Source: Bacteroidales bacterium (GTDB lineage: Bacteria > Bacteroidota > Bacteroidia > Bacteroidales > GCA-2711565). Taken from it: 63,378 nt of DNA. The notes under the pieces were generated by a model. That model saw only the letters and a list, made by a program, of their open reading frames with translations, was not told the DNA's origin and ran no database searches. Positions 47,601-57,055 of this stretch are shown here, one piece after another (position 1 is the first letter of the stretch; every line of letters begins with the position of its first letter). Where the stretch lies: assembly GCA_028280405.1 (NCBI GenBank), contig JANQLW010000057.1, positions 1 to 63,378 on the forward strand, read 5' to 3'. Made by a program: the position numbers and the translations under genes.

Positions 47601-48016
47601 AAAGATTCAATGTATATACAAGCTTCCTGTATGAAATAGGAGGAGATAAGTATAATCAAACGCTTGTTTCAAAAGTAGAAAATATAAACATTGCAGATTA
47701 CAATGCGGATCTTCGTGTATTAACAGATCGTTGGCAGCAAATAGGGAATAAAACTCCTTTAAAAAATATTGCGAATAGTCTTTATATCACACGTCCGACT
47801 TCTCGCTTTTTACAACGGAACAATTTTGTCAAATTAAACTCATTATCCTTATCCTATGACATGGGAAGTAATTTCTGTAAAAAACTGAAGATGAGCATGT
47901 GTAGATTAACATTCTCTATGCAGGATATTTTTACATTTTCTACAATTAAACAGGAAAGAGGAATCTTTTATCCATTTTCCAGAACTTTTAATTTTTCTGT
48001 TAACCTAACATTTTAA
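44621..48016 (+). CDS. SusC/RagA TonB-dependent transporter with STN domain, locus 2
   Basis: An 1131-residue outer-membrane importer. After the signal segment (LIFILIFCLNVSASVYS) come an STN domain (LELNNATLEEFIAELKEQTG), a carboxypeptidase-regulatory-like domain (KGKIIDSEGQPLPLATI), the TonB-box region (EEVVVTGYSTIKKTSFTGN), and the plug signature LKDAAATAVYGSRASNGV. The barrel ends in a C-terminal aromatic residue (FSVNLTF). The susD ATG follows its stop codon directly, so translation is coupled. The downstream DUF4843 and PKD-like lipoproteins define a known Bacteroidota locus type whose ligand is not clear from sequence. Confidence 0.93.
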   Translation: MKKKRLLRFFSLVMCKKKIWRIMQLNLIFILIFCLNVSASVYSQEKSITLELNNATLEEFIAELKEQTGLQFLYNSEKIKNVRNLNISVENKALDSVLQDVLSSNGLNYEYVDEVIVLISQDKAKQNLFEKIEIKGKIIDSEGQPLPLATIRVKGSTSGVTSDVEGNFKITVNNPNAILLISYVGYETKEIKIGDKTEFNIVLEESQSELEEVVVTGYSTIKKTSFTGNSVSLKKADILKVTTRNVVEALQVFDPSLRLVQNNELGSNPNALPEFYIRGQQGIGIKELDKQDLTRTSLESNPNLPVFIMDGFEISVEKLYDMDLNRIENITILKDAAATAVYGSRASNGVIVINTVAPKPGKLRVNYVNNTSIVVPDLSDYNLMNASQKLAAEVAAGLFEFNENSPFGSSPNTLTLEYLQKKSNIEKGVDINWLTVPLRNVVNHKHSLYIDGGTKDIRFGVDISYDSNGGVMKGSNRDRTGIGFYLDYRLKGLQIKNYVSYSIVSSNESPYGNFADYAKIQPYDEVYDQVTGQMLLELNRTTASRIILNPLYDVANSYDYEKSNYKEVLNNLSLVWSISDKLSLRGQGAASRKTFLGKKFIDPNSTKMRYNIGPLGSLNLDKTEEIRLSTNLVLSYLNTIKNHEINTTLGFNASETIRKATNEHYRGFPSGLFDSPNFAEEIAEKPRYTENHTRLAGFFSTLNYTYKRIYLLDASFRLDGSSEFGGNKRYAPFWSLGTGINLHNYKFMKNISWITNLKFRGSYGSTGQINFPRYAAAHTYQAIQDSYRTGFGIFLNQLGNENLKWQIKKTLDIGFDMTLWDGLINLKASYYNEKTTDLINDVTLALSTGFKSFKDNIGKSENTGFEVDFRANIIKKKDLVVSAFASLRHNRNRLLEISNSIKEYNDRVNQFYDEYDSFFISEVYSTPFTKYIEGGSLTAIWGMQSLGIDPVSGRELFLKKDGTVTFEWNARDQIIIGDYEPTFNGTFGFNITYKRFNVYTSFLYEIGGDKYNQTLVSKVENINIADYNADLRVLTDRWQQIGNKTPLKNIANSLYITRPTSRFLQRNNFVKLNSLSLSYDMGSNFCKKLKMSMCRLTFSMQDIFTFSTIKQERGIFYPFSRTFNFSVNLTF

Positions 48017-49507
48017 ATGATGAAAAAGAATTTATTATTAATAATACTTTCCGGTATGCTGTGTTTTTCATGTAGCAAATGGCTTGATGTACAACCGGAA
48101 GATATGATTGCAGATGATGAAGTATTTTCTAATTATCAGGGAGTTCAGAATGCTGTAAATGGAATTTATATCAACCTGGTCTCCGCAGAACTTTATGGAA
48201 GAGAATTGACCTGGGGCTTTAGCAGTGCTTTAGCACGTGATTATGCCCATAATAATATGGTGGATATTACCTATAATCATGTTTTAGTTTGGGACTATGA
48301 ACATGTAAAAGTAAAAGGTATTGCAGAAAATATTTGGGCAAAGGCTTATACGGTGATTGCCAATTGTAATAAGGTATTGGAAGAACTGGAAAAGAAAGAT
48401 GACTCCTTTTTTCAATATGGTGCTTTTGAGCGTAAAATGATTACTGGTGAAATGAAGGCCATCAGGGGAATGCTTCACCTGGATTTGGCCCGTTTGTTTG
48501 CTCCGGCACCAATTACAGGTGATGATGGAGCTTATATGCCCTATTATAAAACCTATGGGTCAAAAGCAGAACCTAAGCTGCCCACAAGTGAAATATTAAA
48601 AAATGTAATTGCTGATTTTACTGAAGCAAAGAATTTATTGATACAAACTGATACCATTGAAAAAGATGATAATTATTTTTGGGTAGGAAGCCTTGAAACA
48701 CTAGAGGATCGTTTTAATAAGGGCTACTCTCAGTATCCATTTTATGAACACCGTGGTACACGCATGAACTATGTCGCAATACTAGGATTACTGAGCAGGG
48801 CACACTTATGGACTGGCGAAAAAGAAGAAGCCAGAATGTATGCTGAAGAAGTTTTGTATGGATACGGTCCAACAGGATTGGGTTATTATAAATTAAATAC
48901 CGGCTCACAGCTTATAAAAGGTGGATGGTTTAATGTCGGTACTTCTGTAAAGCTTTCAGAAGGCTTGTTACTTGCCTTTTATGATAAAAACCTAATTAGC
49001 AAGATAAATAGCTATAAAAGTTGGGGAAATAATAAAATGGTTTTAAGAAACATTCGCAAAATGGCTACTGATAGAGGTGATCAGGATGATGCTCGTTTGG
49101 ACCTGATTGGAACAACTACCAACTTGGAACCTATTTCATTAAAGTGGACTGAGCATGAACCAAATAACTTCAGTGTTAATTGGGAATACAAACTAGCTCC
49201 AATAATCAGGTTAAGTGAGATGTATTATATTCTTGCAGAATGTATGTGGGACATTGATCCTCAAAAATCCAGGGATCTTCTGAATGAATTGAGAAGCTAC
49301 AGACAATCCAGGAGAACAATTGTAGCCCCTACTTACAATGATTTCATCGAAGAACTGTTATGGGAAACAAGAAAAGAATTCTTTACCGAAGGACAAACTT
49401 TCTTCATGTTCAAAAGATTAAATGAAAATCTTATTATCGAAGAAGAAAACATTCCAATGGATGACAATTTTGTAGTCCCTGTTCCTGATAATGAGAATAT
49501 AAATTAG
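48017..49507 (+). CDS. SusD/RagB nutrient-binding lipoprotein, locus 2
   Basis: A 496-residue surface lipoprotein (signal LLLIILSGMLCFSC). SusD features are WLDVQPEDMIADDEVF, the motif EMKAIRGMLHLDLARLFAPAP (shortened: KAIRGMLHLDLARL, about residue 150), the IRLSEMYYILAECMW stretch and the closing ELLWETRKEFFTEGQTFFMFKR region. It is the partner of the SusC upstream; there is no gap between the two genes. Confidence 0.92.
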   Translation: MMKKNLLLIILSGMLCFSCSKWLDVQPEDMIADDEVFSNYQGVQNAVNGIYINLVSAELYGRELTWGFSSALARDYAHNNMVDITYNHVLVWDYEHVKVKGIAENIWAKAYTVIANCNKVLEELEKKDDSFFQYGAFERKMITGEMKAIRGMLHLDLARLFAPAPITGDDGAYMPYYKTYGSKAEPKLPTSEILKNVIADFTEAKNLLIQTDTIEKDDNYFWVGSLETLEDRFNKGYSQYPFYEHRGTRMNYVAILGLLSRAHLWTGEKEEARMYAEEVLYGYGPTGLGYYKLNTGSQLIKGGWFNVGTSVKLSEGLLLAFYDKNLISKINSYKSWGNNKMVLRNIRKMATDRGDQDDARLDLIGTTTNLEPISLKWTEHEPNNFSVNWEYKLAPIIRLSEMYYILAECMWDIDPQKSRDLLNELRSYRQSRRTIVAPTYNDFIEELLWETRKEFFTEGQTFFMFKRLNENLIIEEENIPMDDNFVVPVPDNENIN

Positions 49508-49508
49508 T

Positions 49509-50228
49509 ATGAAAACGATAAAACTTAAAATGATGAAAAAAATAACGTTTATTATATGTTGCATCATTGCTGTTTATGCATGTAATAAGGAAGAAATAAT
49601 GATCTATGATAGTGGTCGTTATATTCAGTTTGAAGATACATATAAAGATACAACCACCTCTTCATTCTTCTTTTATCCTGATCAAACAAGCTTTCAACTG
49701 CCGATGGTTCTTAAGTTAATAGGAGATACGCTTGAGAATAACCTTAATTATAAATTAGAAATATCAACAGAATATACGGATGCACCAACAAATAGTTATG
49801 CATTGGAACCTTCATTTGTGTTTGAAAAAGGCAACATAACGGATACGACATATATCACCTTTAATAAGGTTACTGAATTTGAAACAAAGGAGTTCAAAGT
49901 AGTGGTTGATGTGGTTTCTACCGACGATTTATTAGTAGGTGAGACTATATATTCCAGAAAAGCTTTTAAGATCTCATCTATGATTTCTCAACCTTCCTGG
50001 TGGGATGATGTGTTTACTGATTTTTACCTTGGTGTGTATTCTGAAAAGAAATTCAGAGCATTTATTGATATAACAGGCATAGGTGATTTGACAGGATGGG
50101 AAGATTGGAGGCTGTCTGAAATATGCCTGCAGTTTAAGTATGAACTGATCAAATTGAAGGAGGCAGGGACACCTCTTTTGATGGAAGACGGTACAGATAT
50201 GCTAAGTACAGTTAAAATAATTGGATAA
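49509..50228 (+). CDS. DUF4843 lipoprotein
   Basis: A 239-residue lipoprotein with lipobox AVYAC. The body matches DUF4843: a YDSGRYIQFEDT opening, a SFFFYPDQTSFQLPMVLKLIG beta region (shortened: LPMVLKLIG), and the closing block with SQPSWWDDVFTDFYLGVYSEKK (shortened: WWDDVFTDFYLGVYS). It starts one base after the susD stop. DUF4843 proteins regularly sit between SusD and a PKD-like protein in Bacteroidota and are presumed surface-exposed accessory binders. Confidence 0.85.
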   Translation: MKTIKLKMMKKITFIICCIIAVYACNKEEIMIYDSGRYIQFEDTYKDTTTSSFFFYPDQTSFQLPMVLKLIGDTLENNLNYKLEISTEYTDAPTNSYALEPSFVFEKGNITDTTYITFNKVTEFETKEFKVVVDVVSTDDLLVGETIYSRKAFKISSMISQPSWWDDVFTDFYLGVYSEKKFRAFIDITGIGDLTGWEDWRLSEICLQFKYELIKLKEAGTPLLMEDGTDMLSTVKIIG

Positions 50229-50243
50229 TAAAAAAGATATAGT

Positions 50244-51800
50244 ATGAAAAATATAAAATATATTATAGGAATATGCTTTGTCGGACTGATCTTTTCTTCT
50301 TGTATAAAAGAGGCCGATTATGATGTAATTAAAGTAAGTGATAAGGTCGAAATAACCGATGGTTATATTTACAAAGAAATCGTTGCCGGTGATACGGTTG
50401 TAATTAAACCAACATATAAATACTCAAACCCCAAGGATTCAGCCGATTATATTATTCAATGGTATCTTAATGGAGAATTTATAAGTGAAGGAAAAGAATT
50501 CGAGTATACTACAACTGAACCTGGTAGTAGTACAGGAGGATTTATTACTGCCACAAATACCAAGTCAAATGTGACTATGAAAATTGGTGGTTTTGCAATT
50601 ACTGTATCTTCTCCTTTTTCAAATAGTTTTTATGTAATATATGAAGACAATGGGCAACCCAAATTCGGAGTTGTAAAGCCATTAGGTGTTGGTACATTAA
50701 CGTTTAAAGTTACACCAGGAGTTTTTGAAAGTGTGAATGGAGAACCGCTTCATACTAATACAAACAAAATTCAACGCAGTAGTGCGAGGGAGATGATTAT
50801 TTTTGCCAAAGATGGAATTGGCTCCAGGACAATAAGCAACCAAAATGTTAAACAATCTTACCTGTTAAGAAAAGAGTTTGGAGGTGAAGTATTCCCTGCT
50901 GGATTTGACCCCTCGGCATTGTTTCAGACCACTACTGGTATGTACATCATAAATGCTGATGGGAAAATTTATGCCAGGTCTCTTCCAAATTGGCTACCAA
51001 ATCCTCACCTAGTACCTTATAGTAAAATCCCTGTTTATGCAGAAGGCCTAGGAGATATTGATATTAAACATGGCATATCTGTTCAAAGTGGTGGAGTAAC
51101 AAACTTTCTTTACAATAAAGCAGGAAATTTCATAGTACTTGCTAGTGCGAATTATCGTTCAGGTGGTGGAACAAGTTTTACTAAGATACCTATACATTCA
51201 GGTATTCAATTACCGGCAGAGTACACGCCTTTGGATGCAATGGGTGATATGGAAGTGTTATTTTTCGGGGCATCTTCAACCTTTATTAATCCTGAGTTTT
51301 GCTTGATATTAAAAGATCCTGCAGATAATTATTATCATCAGACTTTCGGTTATGGTTTTGATTTTATAATCCGGGATCAAGTGGTTAAAATTGGGCAGCA
51401 TAATAAGCGTGTTCAGCTTCCATTGGATGCAAATGAAAATTCTGCATTTATGCAAATTCCAAATAGGGATTATTTATTGTTTACAGGTGGAGCTAATAAC
51501 GATAAATTGTATTTTATCGATTTGGATCTTCGTGAGACTGGAGCAAATGCGCTAATTGAATTTGCTGATTTTAATGGGAAAAAAATAACATCATTGTCAT
51601 ATGCTCAATGGCTAAGTCCTCAGTATCTTACTGTATTACTATTTTGTGTTGGATTGGATAATGGTGATTTTCTTATATATAGTGCCGAAGATGCTGAATT
51701 CCAAAAGACAACACATCAAGCACTATTTGAAGGTAAATTGGGAGAGAAGATCATTGATGTAGCATACAGTAACAATGGAGCCATTACACAGGACTTCTAG
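50244..51800 (+). CDS. PKD-like lipoprotein of the SusCD-DUF4843 locus
   Basis: A 518-residue lipoprotein (lipobox IFSSC). The N-terminal 130 residues resemble the PKD-like Ig fold found in this locus type (GDTVVIKPTYKYSNP and IIQWYLNGEFISEGKEF). The larger C-terminal part is probably a beta-propeller-like domain (SNSFYVIYEDNGQPKFGVV and LFCVGLDNGDFLIYSAED). It is the last gene of locus 2, 15 bases after DUF4843. No enzyme, peptidase or redoxin follows, unlike longer versions of this locus that I know of. Confidence 0.8.
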   Translation: MKNIKYIIGICFVGLIFSSCIKEADYDVIKVSDKVEITDGYIYKEIVAGDTVVIKPTYKYSNPKDSADYIIQWYLNGEFISEGKEFEYTTTEPGSSTGGFITATNTKSNVTMKIGGFAITVSSPFSNSFYVIYEDNGQPKFGVVKPLGVGTLTFKVTPGVFESVNGEPLHTNTNKIQRSSAREMIIFAKDGIGSRTISNQNVKQSYLLRKEFGGEVFPAGFDPSALFQTTTGMYIINADGKIYARSLPNWLPNPHLVPYSKIPVYAEGLGDIDIKHGISVQSGGVTNFLYNKAGNFIVLASANYRSGGGTSFTKIPIHSGIQLPAEYTPLDAMGDMEVLFFGASSTFINPEFCLILKDPADNYYHQTFGYGFDFIIRDQVVKIGQHNKRVQLPLDANENSAFMQIPNRDYLLFTGGANNDKLYFIDLDLRETGANALIEFADFNGKKITSLSYAQWLSPQYLTVLLFCVGLDNGDFLIYSAEDAEFQKTTHQALFEGKLGEKIIDVAYSNNGAITQDF

Positions 51801-52220
51801 ATTTAGGTTATTAAATCATATAAATAACAGAATTAATTTCTCATAATATTTAGATGAAATAGTTTAATCTATCCCTAAAAAATAGGATATTCAAAAGTAT
51901 GAAACTCCGTCATGCTGAACTTGTTTCAGCATCTCATCAATCGGCTTAGATGCTGAAACAAGTTCAGCATGACGGACAGTTAACTATTGCCAGGACGACG
52001 ACTAACTATTGCAATTATGATTTTTTGGATACCTGTTTTTTTAAAACAATGAATAAATAACAAAAATTAAATATCAGCTTATGAATAGCACTGCATAATC
52101 TGATATTGTGTTACCCATACAATCGAAGCTTACTGCATTTTTACATGAACAAGTTTTGCAGTGATATACAACAGTAGTATATAAAAAACAAAAAGAGTAA
52201 TAATTATAATCTAGTTCAAA
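51801..52220. repeat. Gene-free stretch with a 29-bp palindromic element
   Basis: No gene is visible in 420 bases. Bases 51906-51934 and 51948-51976 are perfect 29-base complements with core CGTCATGCTGAACTTGTTTC. A shorter copy of the same element lies at 55663-55693. It may act as the terminator of Sus locus 2. The rest is AT-rich leader for the ABC genes. Confidence 0.7.
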
Positions 52221-53141
52221 ATGAAAGATTCATTAGTTAGAGTAGAAAACCTATCACACCGTTACAGCATTCAATGGGCTGTAAAGGATGTAAGTTTTGA
52301 CATACCTGGAAAAGGTATTTATGGGTTGCTGGGATCAAATGGTGCTGGTAAATCAACAATGATGAACATTATGAGTGGTGTGTTAAAGCAAACCCAGGGT
52401 AATGTATACATAAATGACATCAATATGTCAAAAGATGCCATAGAAGCAAAAAAACAAATCGGGTTCTTACCTCAAAAACCTCCATTGTATTCGGATACAA
52501 CAGTTGAGGAATACTTGACCAATTGTGCATATTTACGCATGATTGAGGATCAAAAAGTGAGAAAAGCAGTTGAAGATGTACTGGAAAAATGTTCCATTGC
52601 CCACTTTAGAAAAAGATTGATACGCAACCTTTCAGGAGGCTATCAACAACGTGTAGGCATTGCACAGGCAATCATACACAAACCCGCTTTTATTATTTTG
52701 GATGAACCCACGAGTGGTCTGGATCCAAACCAAATTGTAGAAATCCGTGCATTGATAAAAGAAATTGCTGAAGATAGAGCCGTATTATTATCAACCCATA
52801 TACTTACCGAAGTACATGCTATTTGTGACTATATCTTAATGATTGAGCATGGTAAATTGGTATTCTCCGGTAAAACAGAAGAATTTGATAATTACCTGAC
52901 CCCTAATACCATTTTCGCAAGATTCCTGGAAATGCCTTCAGTGAATGATTTAATGAAGATAGATGGTATTGAAAATGTTGAAGAATTAGGTGGACCTGAT
53001 TACAGGTTAAAGTTTTCAGACCTGGCGGGAGCAACGGAACGCATCGTGGAAGAAAGTGTAAAAAAAGGCTGGCGTTTAGACGAAATTCACGCAGAAAAGA
53101 ATTCATTGAATGACATATTCTCAGCTTTATCTAAAAACTAA
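52221..53141 (+). CDS. ABC transporter ATP-binding protein (GldA-like)
   Basis: A 306-residue ATPase. Walker A is GSNGAGKSTMMN (about residue 37), the signature is LSGGYQQRVGIAQA (about residue 135), Walker B is FIILDEPTSGLDP, and the H-loop is STHIL. Length, the VENLSHRYSIQWAVKDVSF opening and the partner gene fit GldA, the ATPase of the gliding-associated GldAFG transporter. In non-gliding Bacteroidota the same trio persists with an unclear role. The partner begins 13 bases later. Confidence 0.85.
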   Translation: MKDSLVRVENLSHRYSIQWAVKDVSFDIPGKGIYGLLGSNGAGKSTMMNIMSGVLKQTQGNVYINDINMSKDAIEAKKQIGFLPQKPPLYSDTTVEEYLTNCAYLRMIEDQKVRKAVEDVLEKCSIAHFRKRLIRNLSGGYQQRVGIAQAIIHKPAFIILDEPTSGLDPNQIVEIRALIKEIAEDRAVLLSTHILTEVHAICDYILMIEHGKLVFSGKTEEFDNYLTPNTIFARFLEMPSVNDLMKIDGIENVEELGGPDYRLKFSDLAGATERIVEESVKKGWRLDEIHAEKNSLNDIFSALSKN

Positions 53142-53154
53142 AAAATCTTAAAAA

Positions 53155-55629
53155 ATGAAAATGATAATAAAAATAGCGAGAATGGAACTTCAAAAAATAT
53201 TCTATTCTCCAATCGCATGGTTAATATTGATCATCTTTGCAGTGCAATGCGGCATGTTTTTTTCGCAAATGATAAAATCGTATGTTACCTCTCAGGAATT
53301 AGGCTACGATTTACAAAGGATCACACAAAATTTCTTTGCAGGGGGCCGTGGCTTTTATGCAAGTGTTGCAAGAAATATTTACCTGTATTTACCTTTAATT
53401 ACAATGGGATTATTGAGTACAGAGTTTAATTCAGGATCCATAAAATTATTGTATTCTTCCCCTATATCAAACAGACAAATTGTTTTGGGTAAATTCCTTT
53501 CCATGATGGTATTCGGATTAGCAATGGCAATGATTATGTTTTTCTGTGGCATGTATGGTTTTTTTGCCATCAAAATGTATGATATTCCATTGATGCTAAC
53601 CGGCTTATTAGGATTATATTTACTAATCTGTACTTATGCAGCCATAGGCTTGTTTATGTCTTCATTGACTTCTTACCAGGTTGTTGCCGCTGTGGCAACC
53701 TTTGCAACATTCTTTGTGTTACAACAAATTGGAAGCATGTGGCAAGGGATAGAGCTTGTACGTGATATTACCTATTGGTTAAAGTTATCCGGTAGATCCG
53801 AAACCTTTATTAATGGAATGATTACCAGTGAAGATTTCCTATACTTTATATTGGTATCAGCTTTATTTATCACATTTACCATTTTTAGATTAAAGGGAAT
53901 TCGTGAAAAAAATCCTAAATACATTTCAGCCGTAAGATATATTGGTGTATTCTTGATTGTTGCTGTTTTAGGATATGTAAGTACAATACCTTATTTAATG
54001 AAGTATCACGATTCTACCAGAACAAAAACAAACACTCTAACCCCTAATAGCCAGAAAATTATTAACCAGTTAAAAAGTAAAGTGACAATAACTACTTACG
54101 TAAATATTTTTGGAAATGCATTTTTTCAGTGTTTACCCCGCTCTGTAAATTATGATTTTGAGAGGCATAAACAGTATGTAAGGTTTAAACCGGATATTAA
54201 ATTGAAGTATAAGTATTATTATGCCTTGCCTGTACAGGAGACTTTACTGAATAGATACAAAACAATGTGGGGAAAAGGAACCCAGGAAGAAGCAATAAAG
54301 AAACTCAGCGAATCTTACGGATTTAAGCAAGACCTCTTTAAACCGGCTTCTCTTTATACAAATGAAATAGACCTAAAATCCGAATTAAACCGTTTAGTAA
54401 GAAAAATAGAAACAGCGGATGGTAAATCCAGCATATTACGGACTTATGACGATCGGTTTGTATTCCCCTTTGAGTCTCAAAAAACGGCTGCCCTTAAACA
54501 TTTGGTTCAGGAATTACCCATGGTTGGATTTGTTATAGGGCATGATGAAAGAGATGTGAATGACTTTGGATCAAGGGGTTATAATAGCCTGGCTAAAGAA
54601 AAACCGTTCAGATGGTCACTCATCAATAATGGTTTTGATTTTATGAAATTAAATCTTTCTGAACCGGTAGATAAACGTGTAGATATCATGGTTATTGGTG
54701 AATCCAAATTTGGCTATACTGAACAGGAAATGAAAAACCTGAATGATTATATTGACAGGGGAGGAAACATGATCATTGCCTGTGATAGAAGACGCCAAGA
54801 AGCAATGAACCCATTGGTGGAAAGGTTCGGAGTTAAATTCATGGAAGGGCAAGTCGTTGAATATAATAAAGGCTATACCCAGGATTTAATAACAGCCGAA
54901 TTTACGCCTGCGGGAAAAGATCTTGCCTATCAATTTGAAGATATCAAAAAACGAGGTGCCTGTGTGACGATGGAAGGTGCTGTTGGAATTTCGTATGAAG
55001 AAGTTAGTGAATTTATCTATACACCTGTATTGGTTTCCGATGAAATGAAAAACCTCCCGAAATTAAGTGATCCGGGATTCATAAAACAATTACAAAAAGC
55101 TCAAGAAGCTAAAAAGGATGGAAAAATTATTACTAGAAATCAACAATATCTTCTGGATGCATTTGCAAAAGAAAAGGGTGAAACAGAAGAACCGGAGAGC
55201 TCGGAGAAATATATTGCTTCCTGGAATGAACTACAAACAACTGACTTTATTGATGAAGTAGCCACTTTTAATCCTGAAGATGGTGAAGCTATTGGGTCAA
55301 TTACTCTGGCTCTTGCTTTGGAACGTAAAGTTGGAAATAAAAAGCAAAAAATCATGATCCTGGGAGATGCGGATTGTTTTAGTAATGGTGAAACATCCAG
55401 ATTCAGAAAAGGTATTGAAGCACAAAACTTTAGTATGGCTACCGGTATGTTTTTCTGGTTATCGGATAATGAAGTACCTATTGATGTACGTCGTCCTGAA
55501 CAACCCGATAATGAACTTTATACTAAGAAATCAGCAGTGCCAATCTTGACTACTTTGTACAAAATTATTATTCCTACTCTATTGGGCTTAACCTACTTAT
55601 TGATCTGGTTAAGAAGACGGGGAAGGTAA
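53155..55629 (+). CDS. GldF-GldG-like fused ABC permease and auxiliary subunit
   Basis: An 824-residue fusion. The N-terminal 245 residues form an ABC-2 permease with six membrane helices (MELQKIFYSPIAWLILIIFA start; NSGSIKLLYSSPISNRQIVLGKF), like GldF. The remainder opens with a further helix (IGVFLIVAVLGYVSTIPYLMKY) and is an ABC_transp_aux/GldG-type extracytoplasmic domain containing DIMVIGESKFGYTEQEMKNL. It ends in one C-terminal membrane helix (TLLGLTYLLIWLRRRGR). Flavobacteria encode the two halves separately. Substrate unknown. Confidence 0.86.
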   Translation: MKMIIKIARMELQKIFYSPIAWLILIIFAVQCGMFFSQMIKSYVTSQELGYDLQRITQNFFAGGRGFYASVARNIYLYLPLITMGLLSTEFNSGSIKLLYSSPISNRQIVLGKFLSMMVFGLAMAMIMFFCGMYGFFAIKMYDIPLMLTGLLGLYLLICTYAAIGLFMSSLTSYQVVAAVATFATFFVLQQIGSMWQGIELVRDITYWLKLSGRSETFINGMITSEDFLYFILVSALFITFTIFRLKGIREKNPKYISAVRYIGVFLIVAVLGYVSTIPYLMKYHDSTRTKTNTLTPNSQKIINQLKSKVTITTYVNIFGNAFFQCLPRSVNYDFERHKQYVRFKPDIKLKYKYYYALPVQETLLNRYKTMWGKGTQEEAIKKLSESYGFKQDLFKPASLYTNEIDLKSELNRLVRKIETADGKSSILRTYDDRFVFPFESQKTAALKHLVQELPMVGFVIGHDERDVNDFGSRGYNSLAKEKPFRWSLINNGFDFMKLNLSEPVDKRVDIMVIGESKFGYTEQEMKNLNDYIDRGGNMIIACDRRRQEAMNPLVERFGVKFMEGQVVEYNKGYTQDLITAEFTPAGKDLAYQFEDIKKRGACVTMEGAVGISYEEVSEFIYTPVLVSDEMKNLPKLSDPGFIKQLQKAQEAKKDGKIITRNQQYLLDAFAKEKGETEEPESSEKYIASWNELQTTDFIDEVATFNPEDGEAIGSITLALALERKVGNKKQKIMILGDADCFSNGETSRFRKGIEAQNFSMATGMFFWLSDNEVPIDVRRPEQPDNELYTKKSAVPILTTLYKIIIPTLLGLTYLLIWLRRRGR

Positions 55630-55662
55630 TTGTTGAATAATAATAGACAATACTAAGCTAGA

Positions 55663-55693
55663 CCGTCATGCTGAACTTGTTTCAGCATGACGG
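55663..55693. repeat. Short copy of the CGTCATGCTGAAC palindrome
   Basis: CCGTCATGCTGAA (55663-55675) and TTCAGCATGACGG (55681-55693) are perfect complements around a 5-base loop. This is a compact form of the element at 51906-51976. It lies between the ABC genes and the MutS-like pair and could terminate transcription. Confidence 0.75.
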
Positions 55694-55724
55694 CTAATCT
55701 GGCATTAGTTTCAAAAAAATAATT

Positions 55725-57053
55725 ATGGCATTTAAAGTAGATACCCAAACCATAGGTGATCTGAGAATGGTCGGAGGCAATAAAGGAGATGATGTTTTCA
55801 GCTTCTACAACCGGACCAAAACCAGAGGAGGAGCCAATTTGATGCGGGATATGTTTTTATATCCACGCTCACGGGAAGATGAAATTATGAACCGCGTTAA
55901 CATTATTAAATATTTTAAGGAAAAACAAATAGAGTTCCCCTTTCAAAGCAGTGTTTTTGATGTGGTGGAAGAATACCTGGGTAATACGGATGAGCGTACT
56001 CGTTTATCAGCCCATCAGGATAATTTGCAACGCAAGTTTAATACTGTAATAGGCTCAGATACAGATTACAAACAGATACATAAAGGAGTTATAAATACCC
56101 TGCAGTTTTTCTTTGATCTGAAAAATTTTCTGAGTTCTTTGGATATTAACGGATCTACAGCAGAATTCGGCAAGACAATCGGTACTATAAATAACATACT
56201 AAGCAAAGAAGATCTTGCTTTTGTGAAAGAACTTAACAAAGTAGGCAAACCATCCTATGCTAAAACAGCCGAATATGATCAATTATTCCGTTTTACAGAT
56301 GCCAGAAAAGACCTCTTAAAATTGCTTTACTATGTTTATGATATAGATGTATATATTGCATTGGCAGAAGTGGCTAATATGAATAATCTCACTTTTGCAG
56401 AGATCGTACAGGATGAATCAAACCTTTTGGAAATGAAAGGTGTTTACCATCCATTGGTTCCCAATGCAATATCAAATGATATTAGCATTACCGAAGAAAA
56501 TAATATGGTATTCTTAACCGGAGCTAATATGGCCGGAAAGTCAACTTTTATGAAAACATTTTCCATAGCCATATACCTATGTCATATGGGCTTCCCCGTT
56601 CCGGCAGAAAAAATACGATTTAGTATTCAAAACGGGATGTTCACAACCATCAATCTTGCGGACAACCTAAACCTGGGATTTTCGCATTTCTATGCAGAAG
56701 TCTCCAGGGTAAAGAAAGTTGCCGAAAGCTTACGCTCAAATGATCGAATGATTGTGGCCTTTGATGAATTGTTCCGTGGCACAAACGTAAAAGATGCCTA
56801 TGATGCCACGATAGCTGTCATGGATGCTTTTGCAGGTAAACGCAAGTGCACCTTTGTAATCTCCACACATATCATAGAAGTGGGAGAAGAGTTAAAAAAG
56901 CTGCGAGACAACATTATGTTTGTATACCTTCCTACAGTCATGAATGATAAGATACCTGAGTATACCTACCAATTGGAAGAAGGGATTACAGAAGATCGTC
57001 ATGGAATGATCATTATCAATAATGAAAAGATATTGGATATTTTAAAACAATAG
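55725..57053 (+). CDS. MutS-like ATPase lacking the mismatch-recognition domains, paralogue A
   Basis: A 442-residue MutS-family protein reduced to the core/lever region and the ABC-type ATPase domain. The N-terminus (TIGDLRMVGGNKGDDVFSF with RTKTRGGANLMRDMF) corresponds to MutS domain III. The ATPase has Walker A LTGANMAGKSTFMK (about residue 265), the FSHFYAEVSRV segment, Walker B MIVAFDELFRGTN and the STHIIE switch. Domains I and II, which read mismatches, and any Smr nuclease domain are missing, so canonical mismatch repair is unlikely. It is followed after 2 bases by a paralogue of equal length. Confidence 0.85.
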   Translation: MAFKVDTQTIGDLRMVGGNKGDDVFSFYNRTKTRGGANLMRDMFLYPRSREDEIMNRVNIIKYFKEKQIEFPFQSSVFDVVEEYLGNTDERTRLSAHQDNLQRKFNTVIGSDTDYKQIHKGVINTLQFFFDLKNFLSSLDINGSTAEFGKTIGTINNILSKEDLAFVKELNKVGKPSYAKTAEYDQLFRFTDARKDLLKLLYYVYDIDVYIALAEVANMNNLTFAEIVQDESNLLEMKGVYHPLVPNAISNDISITEENNMVFLTGANMAGKSTFMKTFSIAIYLCHMGFPVPAEKIRFSIQNGMFTTINLADNLNLGFSHFYAEVSRVKKVAESLRSNDRMIVAFDELFRGTNVKDAYDATIAVMDAFAGKRKCTFVISTHIIEVGEELKKLRDNIMFVYLPTVMNDKIPEYTYQLEEGITEDRHGMIIINNEKILDILKQ

Positions 57054-57055
57054 CA

